A stretch of 64,000 nucleotides of DNA from Haloglomus litoreum (GCF_029338515.1 NZ_CP119988.1:930001-994000), one strand, 5' to 3'; positions 54,366-63,245 are shown, counted from the stretch's first letter. Notes: generated by a model not told the origin, from the letters alone. Made by a program: numbers and translations.

Positions 54366-55430
54366 TCACTCGCTGGTCTCCGTCGTCCCCTCGCGCTCGG
54401 TCTTCCGGAGGATGAACGGCCCGATGGAGAGGGTGCGGCCGGTGATGGTCGCGATGCGGAGGACGTACGACAGGAGGACGAGGAAGGGGAGGAGCGCCAG
54501 CGCCGTTGCCGTACAGACCACCAGGGCCGCGGCGTCGATGCCGATGGGCGTGGTCGGCGGGGCCGCCGAGGCGTCGAAGAAGGCCAGCACGGAGACCGTC
54601 ACCACCAGCGACGGGAGCGACGCGAACAGCACCAGCCGCGACAGGTCGACCAGTTCCGACTGGAAGTAGAGCGTCTTGAAGTGCTCGCGTGCGGGCCCGA
54701 ACAGCCGGAGGAGGTCCTCCAGTTCCTCGAGCACGTTGCGGGTCTCCTCGTCGAGTTCGTCCCCGTATGCCTTGCGGAGGCGCCGGGCACGGTAGAGCTT
54801 CCGGGAGTACTCGAAGTCCAGCGCCGCGTCGACGACGTCGTACCGTCCGAACGTCGCTCCGGAGAGTGAATCAATCACCTGGTCGGCGGCCGTCTTCACG
54901 CCGTCGGCGAGGTCCCGCACGCCCTTGCCCGCCTCGTCCTCGCGGTCCTCGCCGACGGCGTCACCCAGGTCATCGGCCCGGGAGGCGGCGGCCGCGACCA
55001 TCGCCCGGAGGAACGCGGAGGGTTCGGCCGGCGCGACGGGGTCCTCGAGGTGGTCGGCCACGTCGCTCCGGAACTCCATCGCCCCGGCCATCCGCTCGCG
55101 CTGGTCGCCGGCCGCGCCCAGCTCCTGCGAGAGGACGAGCTGGTTCAGCGTCAGCACCAGCGTCACGCCCGTGACCGTGGCGCCGACGAGCGCCTGGAAC
55201 AGCGTCTCGACGGGGTCGCCCGTCCGGACCGCGGCCTCCGCGCCGGGCACGACGATCACGACGAGCAGGAGCCCGGCCAGCAGCCCGGCCAGCAGCCCGG
55301 CCGTCACCAGCCGGCGGTCGGCCTCGACCAGCAGGTAGGAGAGTCTGGTGTCACGGCCGGCCCGCTCGGCGATGGTCTCCTCTGCGTCGGCACCCACGTC
55401 CGCCGTCGTCGCGCTGTCGCTCACGGCCAC
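54366..55430 (-). CDS. Four-span membrane protein of unknown function
   Basis: 354 residues. Two hydrophobic helices near residues 40-65 (LVTAGLLAGLLAGLLLVVIVV) and 78-100 are followed by a long soluble helical region of about 165 residues (SRADDLGDAVGEDREDEAG, RKLYRARRLRKAYGDELDEETRN), then two more helices near 270-335. The soluble part may form a coiled coil. GTG at 55430 is used; a GTG two codons later is as good. Family not recognised. Confidence 0.72.
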   Translation of the reverse strand: MAVSDSATTADVGADAEETIAERAGRDTRLSYLLVEADRRLVTAGLLAGLLAGLLLVVIVVPGAEAAVRTGDPVETLFQALVGATVTGVTLVLTLNQLVLSQELGAAGDQRERMAGAMEFRSDVADHLEDPVAPAEPSAFLRAMVAAAASRADDLGDAVGEDREDEAGKGVRDLADGVKTAADQVIDSLSGATFGRYDVVDAALDFEYSRKLYRARRLRKAYGDELDEETRNVLEELEDLLRLFGPAREHFKTLYFQSELVDLSRLVLFASLPSLVVTVSVLAFFDASAAPPTTPIGIDAAALVVCTATALALLPFLVLLSYVLRIATITGRTLSIGPFILRKTEREGTTETSE

Positions 55431-55590
55431 ACCACCCGCCGGGTCGGCGACGACGCCACGCGATCCATACCCGGGAGGAGAGTCGTCAGCCTCTTAGTGA
55501 TTGACGAAGCCGGGGATCGGCGGCTCCGGTCGAGAACGAGGTGCAGGCCGCGCGGCGCGTGACGCGAGTCCCGACGGGTGGTCGCCCCCG

Positions 55591-56430
55591 TCAGTTCGAC
55601 TCGTCCTCGGCCTCCTCGTCCTCCTTCAGGTCGGCCAGCTCGGCCTCCAGCTCTGGATCGGCGGTCTCGTCCGTCTCGCCGGCGTCCCCACTCGCGGCGG
55701 ACTCCTCCGCCGGCGACTCGACCTCGGTGCTCCCGCGCCCGGCCTCGGCCTTCAGCGTCTCCAGCTCGGCCTCGACCTCGCTGTCGGACCGCAACTCCCG
55801 CAGTTCGCGGTCGAGTTCGTCCTCGTCGGAGAGCGCCTCGTCGAACGCGCCGGTCTCGGTCAGCTCGTCCATCGCCTCGGCGCGGGCCTCCATCTCGTCG
55901 GTCCGGTCGCGGGCGCGCTCGATGGCGCGTGCGGTCTCCTCCATCTCGTCGCCGACGCCGGTCATCGCCTCGGAGACGCGGGCGCTGGCCTCGGCGGCCT
56001 CGTAGCGGGCCTTCATCGTCTCCTTCTCCGTGCGGAACCGCTCGATGCGCTCCTGCAGCTCGTCCTTCTTCTCGACGAGCCGGTCCTGGGTGCCCTGGAG
56101 GTCGGCGATCTGGGCCTCCAGGTCCTCGATCTGGGTCATCTTCTGCTTCTTCTTCTCCAGGGCTCGCCGCGCGAGGTCGTCACGGCCGGCGTTCACGGCG
56201 TCGCGTGCCTGCTGGTTGTGTTTCTCGACGTTCTCCTCCAGCCGGCGTTTCTGGATCTCGAGGCGCTTCTTCTGGGTGGTCAGGTCCGCGATACCCTGCT
56301 TGACGTCCTGCAGCTCGTCGCGCATCTTCTCGTAGCTGTAGTCCAGCGTCTCGGAGGGGTCCTCCTGGCTGGAGACGAGGGCGTTCAGCTTCGACCGGAT
56401 GACGTACGAGGCCCGCGAGAGGATTCCCAT
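55591..56430 (-). CDS. pspA: PspA/IM30 family protein
   Basis: 279 residues. It starts MGILSRASYVIRSKLNALV, the amphipathic membrane-binding helix, with DPSETLDYSYEKMRDELQDVKQ following. Residues about 25-210 form the long coiled-coil hairpin (ERIERFRTEKETMKARYEA). These proteins form membrane-stabilising ESCRT-III-like polymers under stress. The last 70 residues are an acidic, Ser/Glu-rich extension that bacterial PspA lacks. Start at 56430 is fixed by the membrane-binding helix. Confidence 0.9.
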   Translation of the reverse strand: MGILSRASYVIRSKLNALVSSQEDPSETLDYSYEKMRDELQDVKQGIADLTTQKKRLEIQKRRLEENVEKHNQQARDAVNAGRDDLARRALEKKKQKMTQIEDLEAQIADLQGTQDRLVEKKDELQERIERFRTEKETMKARYEAAEASARVSEAMTGVGDEMEETARAIERARDRTDEMEARAEAMDELTETGAFDEALSDEDELDRELRELRSDSEVEAELETLKAEAGRGSTEVESPAEESAASGDAGETDETADPELEAELADLKEDEEAEDESN

Positions 56431-56532
56431 AGTCGGGCGTTGGACGGCCGTGGGCATAAATTTCCCATGTCGCCCGGCCGGTCCAGCCCCCGCCGCCGAT
56501 ACGCCGAAGGGGACGGATGACGAGGTTCACCC

Positions 56533-57087
56533 ATGGACGCCGCCCACGTCACGGACTGCTTCCCCGAACTGGACGCCATCGGCGACGACTCGCTCCAGGC
56601 TGGCGTCGTGGACGCCTGGCTCGTCGCCGCCGACGAGGGCGGGGTCGCGGACCTCCGCTCGTTCCCCTGGCTCCCGCCGACCGAGCGCGACCTGGGTATC
56701 GCGGGCGAGGAGACGCTCGTCGGACACGTCCGCGACGTGGTCGCGTGTGCCCGCGCGCTCGCCGACGCGCTCACGACCCGCCGCGGGACCGACGTGGACC
56801 GGGACCTGCTGGTCGCGGGCGCCCTGGTCCACGACGTGTCCAAACTCGTCGAGTTCGACGGGATGGAGCCAACGCCGACGTACGACCTGCTCGGCCACCC
56901 TCACTACGGCGTCCACCTCGTCGCCGCCGCCGGACTGCCGGTGGAGTGCTCGCATATCGTCCTCTCGCACACCTCGCGGACGACCGTCGAGCCGGCGTTC
57001 CTGGAGGCCCAACTCGTCCGGCGGGCCGACGAGGTGGCGGCCGACGCCATCCGTGCGGGCGCTGTCGACGACCTGCGCGAGGCCTGA
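56533..57087 (+). CDS. HD-domain hydrolase
   Basis: 184 residues. An HD motif ALVHDVSKLVEF lies near residue 100, with HVRDVVACARALADAL before and HPHYGVHLVAAAGLPVECSHIVLSHT after, giving a metal-binding His set. It is a phosphohydrolase of unknown substrate, perhaps a nucleotidase. It is divergent from pspA by about 100 nt. Confidence 0.83.
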   Translation: MDAAHVTDCFPELDAIGDDSLQAGVVDAWLVAADEGGVADLRSFPWLPPTERDLGIAGEETLVGHVRDVVACARALADALTTRRGTDVDRDLLVAGALVHDVSKLVEFDGMEPTPTYDLLGHPHYGVHLVAAAGLPVECSHIVLSHTSRTTVEPAFLEAQLVRRADEVAADAIRAGAVDDLREA

Positions 57088-57152
57088 GCCGCCGCGCGAC
57101 GGCCCGCACGAGCGACCGACAAGGATTAGCGCACGGCCCGCCGATGACGGGT

Positions 57153-57560
57153 ATGGCAGACGACGAGGCCGACGTGGAGGTGGACCTGAAGCAGCGGCAG
57201 ATGCGGCTGATGGGCGTCGGCTCCGCGCTCGCGGGGGTCCTCTTCCTCGCGGCGGCGACGATCAACGACGCACCCTACGGACCGATGGTCGGGGTCCTGG
57301 GCTTTCTCGGCATCGCGATGATGGTCTTCGAGTACACGGAGAACATGCAGCGCGGCATCTCGCTGGGGTTCCTCGTCAGCGGCGTCCTCGTGTGGCTCTA
57401 CCCGGTCGTGGTGCCGGCCTCGCAGCGCTCGGCCATCTTCCTGGGGGCGCTGCTCGCGCTGGCGGGCGTATTCAACTTCGTGTTCGCGCAGTTCTCGGAC
57501 CGGCTGCAGGCGTTCGGCGCGCGGCTGGGCGGTGGCGACGAGGACGCCGAGGAGGCGTGA
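57153..57560 (+). CDS. Small polytopic membrane protein
   Basis: 135 residues with four hydrophobic helices (GVGSALAGVLFLAAATIND, PMVGVLGFLGIAMMVFEYT, GISLGFLVSGVLVWLYPVVV, AIFLGALLALAGVFNFVFAQ). An acidic N-terminal DDEADVEVDL and C-terminal DEDAEEA flank them. ATG at 57144 would add three residues. Follows the HD gene by 65 nt. Function unknown. Confidence 0.72.
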   Translation: MADDEADVEVDLKQRQMRLMGVGSALAGVLFLAAATINDAPYGPMVGVLGFLGIAMMVFEYTENMQRGISLGFLVSGVLVWLYPVVVPASQRSAIFLGALLALAGVFNFVFAQFSDRLQAFGARLGGGDEDAEEA

Positions 57561-57791
57561 GGCAGGCGATCACCACCGCTTCTGCGCCGAACGCGCCTCC
57601 CGAATCCGGATCCCGGAACCCGTATCGAGATGGGGTGTCGGGTGGAGACGTTCATCCGACTCTCCGCGTTCTGGGGTCCCACGTCTTCCGGTGACCCCTT
57701 TCCCGAGCGCACCTACTGGTGTGCAGTGAACGCACCGAGAGAGGTCGAGGCCGCTGTCCGGCCGGCAGCTCACTCCGATGGAACTCGTGCG

Positions 57792-57992
57792 CTAGCTGGC
57801 GGCCTCGGACCGGCTGGCATCAGTTCCACCCTCCAGCCACTGCACCAGGTAGTCGACGATGAGCCAGACACCGGCCAGTAACGCCACTACCGTTCCAGGT
57901 TCGTTCGCATTCGGCGTGGTGACAGCCAGCGCCAGAACGAGAACGGCGGTACATCGCCGAATCGTCCGCCGCGTCCGCTCGGCCTCGTTCAT
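57792..57992 (-). CDS. Small two-span membrane protein
   Basis: 66 residues with hydrophobic helices near 14-26 (CTAVLVLALAVTT) and 32-52 (GTVVALLAGVWLIVDYLVQW). A TATA-like TTTTAT on the minus strand at 58018-58025 lies 26 nt before the ATG, fitting a leaderless gene. Likely real but unassigned. Confidence 0.55.
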   Translation of the reverse strand: MNEAERTRRTIRRCTAVLVLALAVTTPNANEPGTVVALLAGVWLIVDYLVQWLEGGTDASRSEAAS

Positions 57993-58351
57993 GTCGGAAT
58001 CGTCCGACCCCTTCGGGGATAAAACACGGGTTCGTCCCGGTCGGTAACCCGGAGTCGTCCTGTCCACAACGATGCGGCTGGCGACGATGGCCGCTTCCCC
58101 GATGCGGGGACCGACCACGTCGCGTCCCGCCGGAGGGCGTGACGACGACGTTCGGGCCGTCGCTCTCACCGCCGGGACCGCCGGAAGCCGGCAGCATCCC
58201 CTCTCTACGTGTGTCGGGGCGGACGATCCCCCGGCATCGTCGAGAAACGTATCGCCGGCGCTCACGGGGACGAGGCCCTCGTACAGGCCGTCAGAAATCG
58301 AGAATCGCTACCGACGGCGGGTCGCGGCCGGTACGGCCCCTCGGGGGCGTC
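57993..58351. other. Intergenic region after carA
   Basis: About 360 nt downstream of carA. Apart from the TATA-like promoter of the small minus-strand gene at 58018-58025 I see no gene. carB is not here. Frames in this stretch have non-acidic, arginine-rich translations and are judged non-coding. Confidence 0.5.
58018..58025 (-). promoter_or_regulatory. Putative TATA box for the small gene at 57792-57992
   Basis: Minus-strand GTTTTATC, about 26 nt before the ATG at 57992. Confidence 0.4.
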
Positions 58352-59476
58352 CTACTGCGTCGCCCGCGTCGGGGCGCCGGTCGTGCCGGCGTCGGTCTCG
58401 TAGCCCGCGAGCGCGAGCACGTCGTCGAAGAAGTCCAGCGAGTCGTTCGGGCCGGGGTTGGCCTCGGGGTGGTACTGGCGCGTGATGATGTCCAGTTCGT
58501 CGGACTCGAGTCCCTCGGGGGTGTCGTCGTTGACGTTGATCTGCGTGACCTCGAGCTGGTCGCCGGGCTCGTCGACGGTGTAGCCGTGGTTCTGCGTGGT
58601 CATCACGACGCGCCCGGAGCGGAGGTCGCGGACCGGCTGGTTGACGCCCCGGTGCCCGAACTCCATCTTCGTCGTGGAGCCGCCCAGCGCGTTGGCGACG
58701 ACCTGCTGGCCCAGGCAGATGCCCGCCAGCGGCAGGTCGCCGACGTACTCGTCGACGAGCGCGGCGGCGGCCTCGAAGTTCTCCGGGTCGCCGGGGCCGT
58801 TCGAGACGAACAGGAGGTCCGGGTCGACGTGCTCGACGTCCGCGACCGTCGCGTCGTAGGGGAGGACCTCGACGACGGCGTCGCGCTCAACGAGTGAGCT
58901 GATGATGCTCCCTTTCGCGCCGCAGTCGACGAGGGCGACGGTCGGGCCGTCGCCGTCGGCGTTGTGGGTCTCGCGGTCGGGGACGCTGACCTGCGAGCCG
59001 ATGTCGGTGTGGTCGCTCATCGCGACGCACTGCGCCAGCTCCTCCTTCGCGGCCTCGGGGGAGGCATCCGGGCCCGCGGAGATGCCACACTTCATGGCCC
59101 CCTCCTCGCGGATGCCCGTGACGAGGTCGCGGGTGTCGAGGTGGTCGACCGCGGGGACGCCCTCGTCGGCGAGCCACTCGGCCACGTCCGCGGTGAACTC
59201 GCGGGCGACCGCGGCGCGCGGGTGGACGCGGTCGGACTCGAAGCGTTCCTCCCGGACCCCGTAGTTCCCGATGAGCGGGTAAGAGAACGTGAGGATCTGC
59301 TCCTCGTAGGACGGGTCGGTGAGTGACTCCTCGTAACCGGTGTAGGCGGTCGTGAACACGAGTTCGCCGCGGGTGCGACCGGGTGCGCGGCTCCGAGCCT
59401 CCACGACCCGGCCCCCCTCGATGGCCACGTACGCGGTCGGGTGCTCGTCGCCGTCGGCGGTTGCGGCGTCGGTCAT
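58352..59476 (-). CDS. carA: Carbamoyl-phosphate synthase small subunit (glutaminase)
   Basis: 374 residues, normal CarA length. The N-terminal CPSase small-chain domain (AYVAIEGGRVVEARS, FTTAYTGYEESLTDPSYEEQI) is followed by a class I glutaminase: LAGICLGQQVVANALGG (catalytic Cys), TTQNHGYTV (His) and RQYHPEANPGPNDS (His-Glu). It supplies ammonia to the CarB subunit, making carbamoyl phosphate for arginine and pyrimidines. carB is not in the window. The start at 59476 lies in a 132-nt divergent region shared with an Lrp-type regulator. Confidence 0.96.
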   Translation of the reverse strand: MTDAATADGDEHPTAYVAIEGGRVVEARSRAPGRTRGELVFTTAYTGYEESLTDPSYEEQILTFSYPLIGNYGVREERFESDRVHPRAAVAREFTADVAEWLADEGVPAVDHLDTRDLVTGIREEGAMKCGISAGPDASPEAAKEELAQCVAMSDHTDIGSQVSVPDRETHNADGDGPTVALVDCGAKGSIISSLVERDAVVEVLPYDATVADVEHVDPDLLFVSNGPGDPENFEAAAALVDEYVGDLPLAGICLGQQVVANALGGSTTKMEFGHRGVNQPVRDLRSGRVVMTTQNHGYTVDEPGDQLEVTQINVNDDTPEGLESDELDIITRQYHPEANPGPNDSLDFFDDVLALAGYETDAGTTGAPTRATQ

Positions 59477-59525
59477 TACGATGCTCGTATCGTCGCCCCC
59501 GGAATAACCGTTGCGTTCGAAGCCA

Positions 59526-59544
59526 GATTACGAATTTCGTAATC
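59526..59544. promoter_or_regulatory. 19-bp palindromic operator between carA and the Lrp-type gene
   Basis: A perfect inverted repeat GATTACGAA-T-TTCGTAATC. It lies 50 nt upstream of the carA ATG and 65 nt upstream of the regulator ATG, in the only intergenic region between them. Lrp/AsnC proteins bind such palindromes as dimers or higher. The site is likely the operator of the adjacent regulator, controlling carA and itself; this is inference from position. Confidence 0.7.
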
Positions 59545-59608
59545 GGTAAGTGTCCCCCCCGGGTACGCTCGCATCTCAGCGGCCAGCGGACACACACCTG
59601 CTACGACC

Positions 59609-60022
59609 ATGGACAGCCTGGATCGGGAGATACTCGCCATCCTCCGGCGGGACTCGCGCACGCCGTACACGGAGATCGCCGACGAGGTCGGCACCAGCGA
59701 GGGGACCGTCCGGAACCGGGTGGACCGGATGCTGGACCAGGGCGTCATCGAGCGGTTCACCGTCGCCACCCGGACGGGGAACGTGAAGGCGATGATCGAG
59801 ATCGACGTGGCCGTCGACGTCGACACGACGGAGATGTCCGACGACATGGCCGACTGGTCGGAGGTCGACTTCGTCTGGCAGGTCTCCGGCGAGGAGGACA
59901 TGGTGCTCGTGGCCGACACCGCCGACACGGACGCGCTGAACGCGCTCATAACCCGTGCGAGGGAGCTGGACGAGGTCGTCTCGACGAAGACACGGCTCAT
60001 CCTGGACGAGAAACTGGGCTGA
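59609..60022 (+). CDS. Lrp/AsnC family transcriptional regulator
   Basis: 137 residues. Residues 1-60 are an AsnC-type winged helix-turn-helix (DSLDREILAILRRDSRTPYT, TSEGTVRNRVDRML); residues about 65-137 form the RAM ligand-binding domain (KAMIEIDVAVDVDTTEM, EEDMVLVADTADTDAL). RAM domains bind amino acids or related metabolites. Divergent arrangement with carA and the palindrome between them suggest control of carbamoyl phosphate supply, perhaps by glutamine, arginine or a nucleotide. Confidence 0.9.
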   Translation: MDSLDREILAILRRDSRTPYTEIADEVGTSEGTVRNRVDRMLDQGVIERFTVATRTGNVKAMIEIDVAVDVDTTEMSDDMADWSEVDFVWQVSGEEDMVLVADTADTDALNALITRARELDEVVSTKTRLILDEKLG

Positions 60023-60122
60023 CGGGTCCGGATCGACCACGAGCGGCGCGTCCGCTCGTGGTCGTGACGAACGGGTGGACCCGAACCCTGAACTGTGGGT
60101 CCGGCGGTGGATGGGGACGTGC

Positions 60123-60809
60123 TCAGACCGACTCGCTCGCGGCGCCGGGGGCGGCCGACTCGGGGCCCTCCTGGTGGAGGTCCCACTCGCCCGTCGGCGG
60201 CAGGCCGTCCTCGACGTAGCAGGCCGCGTCGGCCAGGTCGAGTAGCCCGTCCAGCCACTCGTGGTCCGGTGCGACCGGGAGGTGGGCGTGGACGACCGCG
60301 TTCGTCTCGAGGGCAGCGACACGGAGTTCGAGCAGGAACCGCTCCAGCTCGAACCGGTCGTCGGTCAGCGAGGTCACGTCGCGCAGGCAGACGACGGGTC
60401 GCCCCTCGTCGCGGGCCGCGACGATCTCCATCGCGTCGGAGACGGCGGCGCCGAGCGCGCGGAGCGAGCCGTTGACCTGATCGACGGCGGCCCGGGTCGG
60501 GATGCCGTCGAACCGGCCGTCGTGGTCCGGGCCACGCGAGGTCCGGATGACCCGGACCCCGGCGCCCTTCGGGACGGCGTCGACGTGGTGTTTCACGGAC
60601 GGCAGCGTCCGTGCGGGACTCACGAAGAGGTGGTGGTCCTCCTCGGGAGTCCGTGCGTGCAGTCGTGAACTCGCGGTCGCGTGCGCCGGCGACTCCTCGC
60701 CGACGAACAGCGCGAGACAGCCCTGTGCGCCGAGTCGCCGCAGCTCGGTCTCCTCGGAGCCGATCTCCCCGCGGCCCACACCGCCGGTGTCCACAGCTTC
60801 GTGTAGCAT
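60123..60809 (-). CDS. DUF7504-like haloarchaeal protein, second copy
   Basis: 228 residues. The C-terminal signature VVHAHLPVAPDHEWLDGLLDL matches CHAHLPVARDEELVARFEAL in the protein at 8935. The RecA-like core shows GCLALFVGEE and GRPVVCLRDVTSLTDDRFELE. No Walker A is visible. The promoter TATTTTATC on the minus strand lies about 24-35 nt before the ATG. It stands alone. Function unknown; related proteins are linked to signal transduction. Confidence 0.7.
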   Translation of the reverse strand: MLHEAVDTGGVGRGEIGSEETELRRLGAQGCLALFVGEESPAHATASSRLHARTPEEDHHLFVSPARTLPSVKHHVDAVPKGAGVRVIRTSRGPDHDGRFDGIPTRAAVDQVNGSLRALGAAVSDAMEIVAARDEGRPVVCLRDVTSLTDDRFELERFLLELRVAALETNAVVHAHLPVAPDHEWLDGLLDLADAACYVEDGLPPTGEWDLHQEGPESAAPGAASESV

Positions 60810-60832
60810 CCGTGCTCACTCTAGCGGCTACG

Positions 60833-60842
60833 GTGATAAAAT
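60833..60842 (-). promoter_or_regulatory. TATA box for the second DUF7504-like gene
   Basis: Minus-strand GTATTTTATC, 24-33 nt before the ATG at 60809, in an AT-rich patch. Confidence 0.5.
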
Positions 60843-61146
60843 ACTGTGTACTAACCTTCTAGAGTTGTGCTCTCGACGCGGCCGGTCCCGGCGTAGGGAG
60901 GGCTTACTCGGCTCCACGTCAAACACCCACATGCGGGCTGCTCGGGGGGTCGAGCTGTCGATCCCCGCCAGCGGCCCGGCCGACCAGCGGACCGTCGTGG
61001 GAGTCGTTCGCATCCGGCGGGCCACCACCCACCCGGAACGACGCCCGGAAGTATTCGGTCATTTATATGCTACGACCACTGGCGTTCCGGACGGAATCCG
61101 CCCCGGAAGCCGAAGCGGTCTTAAGGTGAACGGGCAAGCGACCACC
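60843..61146. other. Intergenic region upstream of idi
   Basis: About 300 nt between the divergent DUF7504-like and idi genes. It holds a TATA-like ATTTATATG at 61061-61069, 78 nt before the idi ATG, and a weaker CTTAAGG at about 61121, 20-26 nt before it. Which drives idi cannot be decided. No gene is seen. Confidence 0.5.
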
Positions 61147-61740
61147 ATGAGCAGCGACGAGATCGACCCCGGCGGCGTCACCTCGGGCGCCGACGCCGAC
61201 CACGAGAACGCCGAGCAGGAGGTCATCGTCGTCGACGAGAACGACACCGAACAGGGACTGGCCAACCGACTGGAGGCCCACACCGGCGACGGAATCCGGC
61301 ATCGGGCGTTCACCGTCCTCGTCTTCGACCGCGAGGGGAACGTGCTGCTGGCCCAGCGCGCCGCCGACAAGCGGCTCTGGGACACCCACTGGGACGGCAC
61401 CGTCGCCTCGCACCCCGAGGAGGGCCAGAGCCAGAAGGACGCGACCCGCCAGCGCCTCGAGGAGGAACTGGGCGTCACCCCCGACCAGTACGACGACCTC
61501 CGCATCACGGACAAGTTCGAGTACAAGCGCTACTACCTCGACCAGGGCCTCGAGTGGGAGGTCTGTGCCGTCCTGAAGTGCACCCTGGAGGACCGTACCC
61601 TCGACCCCGACCCCGAGGAGGTCGGTGGCTGGATGTGGGTCCCCTACCAGCATTTCCACGAGAACCAGAAGCAGTACCGACAGCTCCGTCTCTGCCCGTG
61701 GTTCGAGATCGCGATGCGGCGCGACTTCCAGGCGGAGTAG
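61147..61740 (+). CDS. idi: Isopentenyl-diphosphate delta-isomerase, type 1
   Basis: 197 residues, Nudix fold. The core EEGQSQKDATRQRLEEELGV is the Nudix-like metal-binding helix. HRAFTVLVFDREGNVLLAQR and LWDTHWDGTVASHPEEG are type 1 IDI segments. In E. coli IDI the matching place has the catalytic Cys (C67 in TNSVCGHP); here the same column reads Ala-Ser (GTVASHP), while the catalytic Glu region EWEVCAVL is kept. The enzyme converts IPP to DMAPP for archaeal isoprenoid lipids and carotenoids. About 20 acidic residues extend the N terminus. Confidence 0.9.
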   Translation: MSSDEIDPGGVTSGADADHENAEQEVIVVDENDTEQGLANRLEAHTGDGIRHRAFTVLVFDREGNVLLAQRAADKRLWDTHWDGTVASHPEEGQSQKDATRQRLEEELGVTPDQYDDLRITDKFEYKRYYLDQGLEWEVCAVLKCTLEDRTLDPDPEEVGGWMWVPYQHFHENQKQYRQLRLCPWFEIAMRRDFQAE

Positions 61741-61882
61741 GTCGCCGCCCGGCTCGCGGCCGCGACTCCGTTGTGGGGCCGGCACGGCTCCCACGTGACG
61801 CGTGCCGATGTCGCTCGGCGTGACCCGCGCCGACGCGACCCTGACGCAAGCCTTACCCCCGCGAACCGCCAACCCCGGCGTA

Positions 61883-62914
61883 ATGACCGACGACGACCAG
61901 GAGGAGGCGACGGCGCCGGAGGACGCCACGCCGCCCGTCCCCCCGGGCCAGGAGGACGAGGGCGGCGGTGACGACGAGGACGCCCCGGCGGCCGGCGGTG
62001 GTAGCCACGAGTTCTCCGGCGGCCAGGGGTTCGGTGACCCGTACGAGGAGGGGTTCGATCTCGAACCGCCGGAGCTGAAGGTGGACGCCGGCAAGGTCGA
62101 CCCCGTCGACTCCCGGGTCGTGGCCGACACGCTCGACGACCGGCAGGTCGGCGCCGACCAGGTCGACGCCGACGACCTGCTCGACGTGGGCCTCTCGTAC
62201 ATGCGCATCAACCGCCACGAGCAGGCCGCCGACGCGTTCGAGCGTGTCGCCCGTTTCACCGACGACGAGCGCCTCGAACAGGAGGCCTGGGTGAACAAGG
62301 GTGTCGCCCACGCCGAACTGGAGGAGTGGGACCAGGCCATCGGCTCGCACCGGGAGGCGCTCCGCATCGACGGCGACAACGACCACGCCGCCAGCGCGCA
62401 GACGAACCTGGCGTACGCGCTGTACGAGGCCGGCCAGGGCGAGCAGGCGCTCGAACACGCCGAGAAGGCCGTCGAACTCGACCCGCGCTTCGCCCAGGCG
62501 TGGTACAATCGCGGGTTCTTCCTGCTGGAGCGGGGCCTCGCCGAGGACGCGCTCAACGCGTTCGACAACGCGCTCCGGCTGGGCTTCCGGAACACGGAGA
62601 TCCTGGAGGAGAAGGCCCGCGCGCTCGACGAACTCGGCCAGTACGACCGTGCCGAGGAGGTCGCCTCCGAGGCCGAGGAACTGCGCAAGCAGGCCGAGCA
62701 GGACCTCGTCGACGAGCACGGCCGCGGCGGTGCGACGGGCGGTGCTCCTGGCGGGGCGGCCGGTGGCGGGCAGGCCCCGGGCGGCGCCGGTGGTGAGGCT
62801 CCCGGCGGCCCCGGCGGCGGGCTGGCCGAGGAACTCGCAGAGGAGTTCGCGAGCGAGCCGAGCGGGAGTGAACCGGCCGAGGACGAGCGCGACCGCGAGC
62901 GCCTGGACGAATGA
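61883..62914 (+). CDS. Tetratricopeptide-repeat protein
   Basis: 343 residues. Residues about 90-280 contain five or so TPR units, for example EQEAWVNKGVAHAELEEWDQ, HAASAQTNLAYALYEAGQGE, FAQAWYNRGFFLLERGLAED and EILEEKARALDELGQYDRAE. The N-terminal 60 residues are acidic and disordered; residues about 285-320 are a Gly/Ala-rich linker (GGAPGGAAGGG). It should act as a protein-interaction scaffold. Its stop overlaps the DUF424 start by four bases (ATGA). Partner unknown. Confidence 0.85.
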   Translation: MTDDDQEEATAPEDATPPVPPGQEDEGGGDDEDAPAAGGGSHEFSGGQGFGDPYEEGFDLEPPELKVDAGKVDPVDSRVVADTLDDRQVGADQVDADDLLDVGLSYMRINRHEQAADAFERVARFTDDERLEQEAWVNKGVAHAELEEWDQAIGSHREALRIDGDNDHAASAQTNLAYALYEAGQGEQALEHAEKAVELDPRFAQAWYNRGFFLLERGLAEDALNAFDNALRLGFRNTEILEEKARALDELGQYDRAEEVASEAEELRKQAEQDLVDEHGRGGATGGAPGGAAGGGQAPGGAGGEAPGGPGGGLAEELAEEFASEPSGSEPAEDERDRERLDE

Positions 62915-63207
62915 CGCTCCTCCTGAACGAGCGGGAGACGCCGGAGGGAACCATCGTGGCGGTCTGTGACGAGGCGACGCTGGGCGAGTCGTACGCGAAC
63001 GGCCGCGTGTCGCTCACCGTGACCGAGGAGTTCTACGGCGGCGAGGTCGCCGACGACGAGACGGTGCTGGCGGCGCTGGCCCGCGCCTCGACGGCGAACC
63101 TCGTCGGGGAGCAGGCCGTCGAGACGGCCATCGAGGGCGGCTTCGTCGATCCGGAGAACGTCCTCGACCTCGACGGCACCGTCCACGCACAGTACGTCCG
63201 GTTCTGA
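62911..63207 (+). CDS. DUF424 domain-containing protein
   Basis: 98 residues. TLLLNERETPEGTIVAVCDEATLG and FYGGEVADDETVLAALARASTANLVG followed by FVDPENVLDLDGTVHAQYVRF are the conserved DUF424 sequence of Archaea. DUF424 genes often neighbour translation genes, but the role is unknown. Coupled to the TPR gene by a four-base overlap. Confidence 0.88.
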   Translation: MTLLLNERETPEGTIVAVCDEATLGESYANGRVSLTVTEEFYGGEVADDETVLAALARASTANLVGEQAVETAIEGGFVDPENVLDLDGTVHAQYVRF

Positions 63208-63245
63208 GTGACGGAGCGGTTTCGGGCGGCGAAAGTGGTCACTAG

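Noticed and set aside
58077-58485. 137-codon plus-strand ORF after carA
   Set aside because: Overlaps the carA end on the opposite strand and is Arg/Pro-rich; no supporting start.
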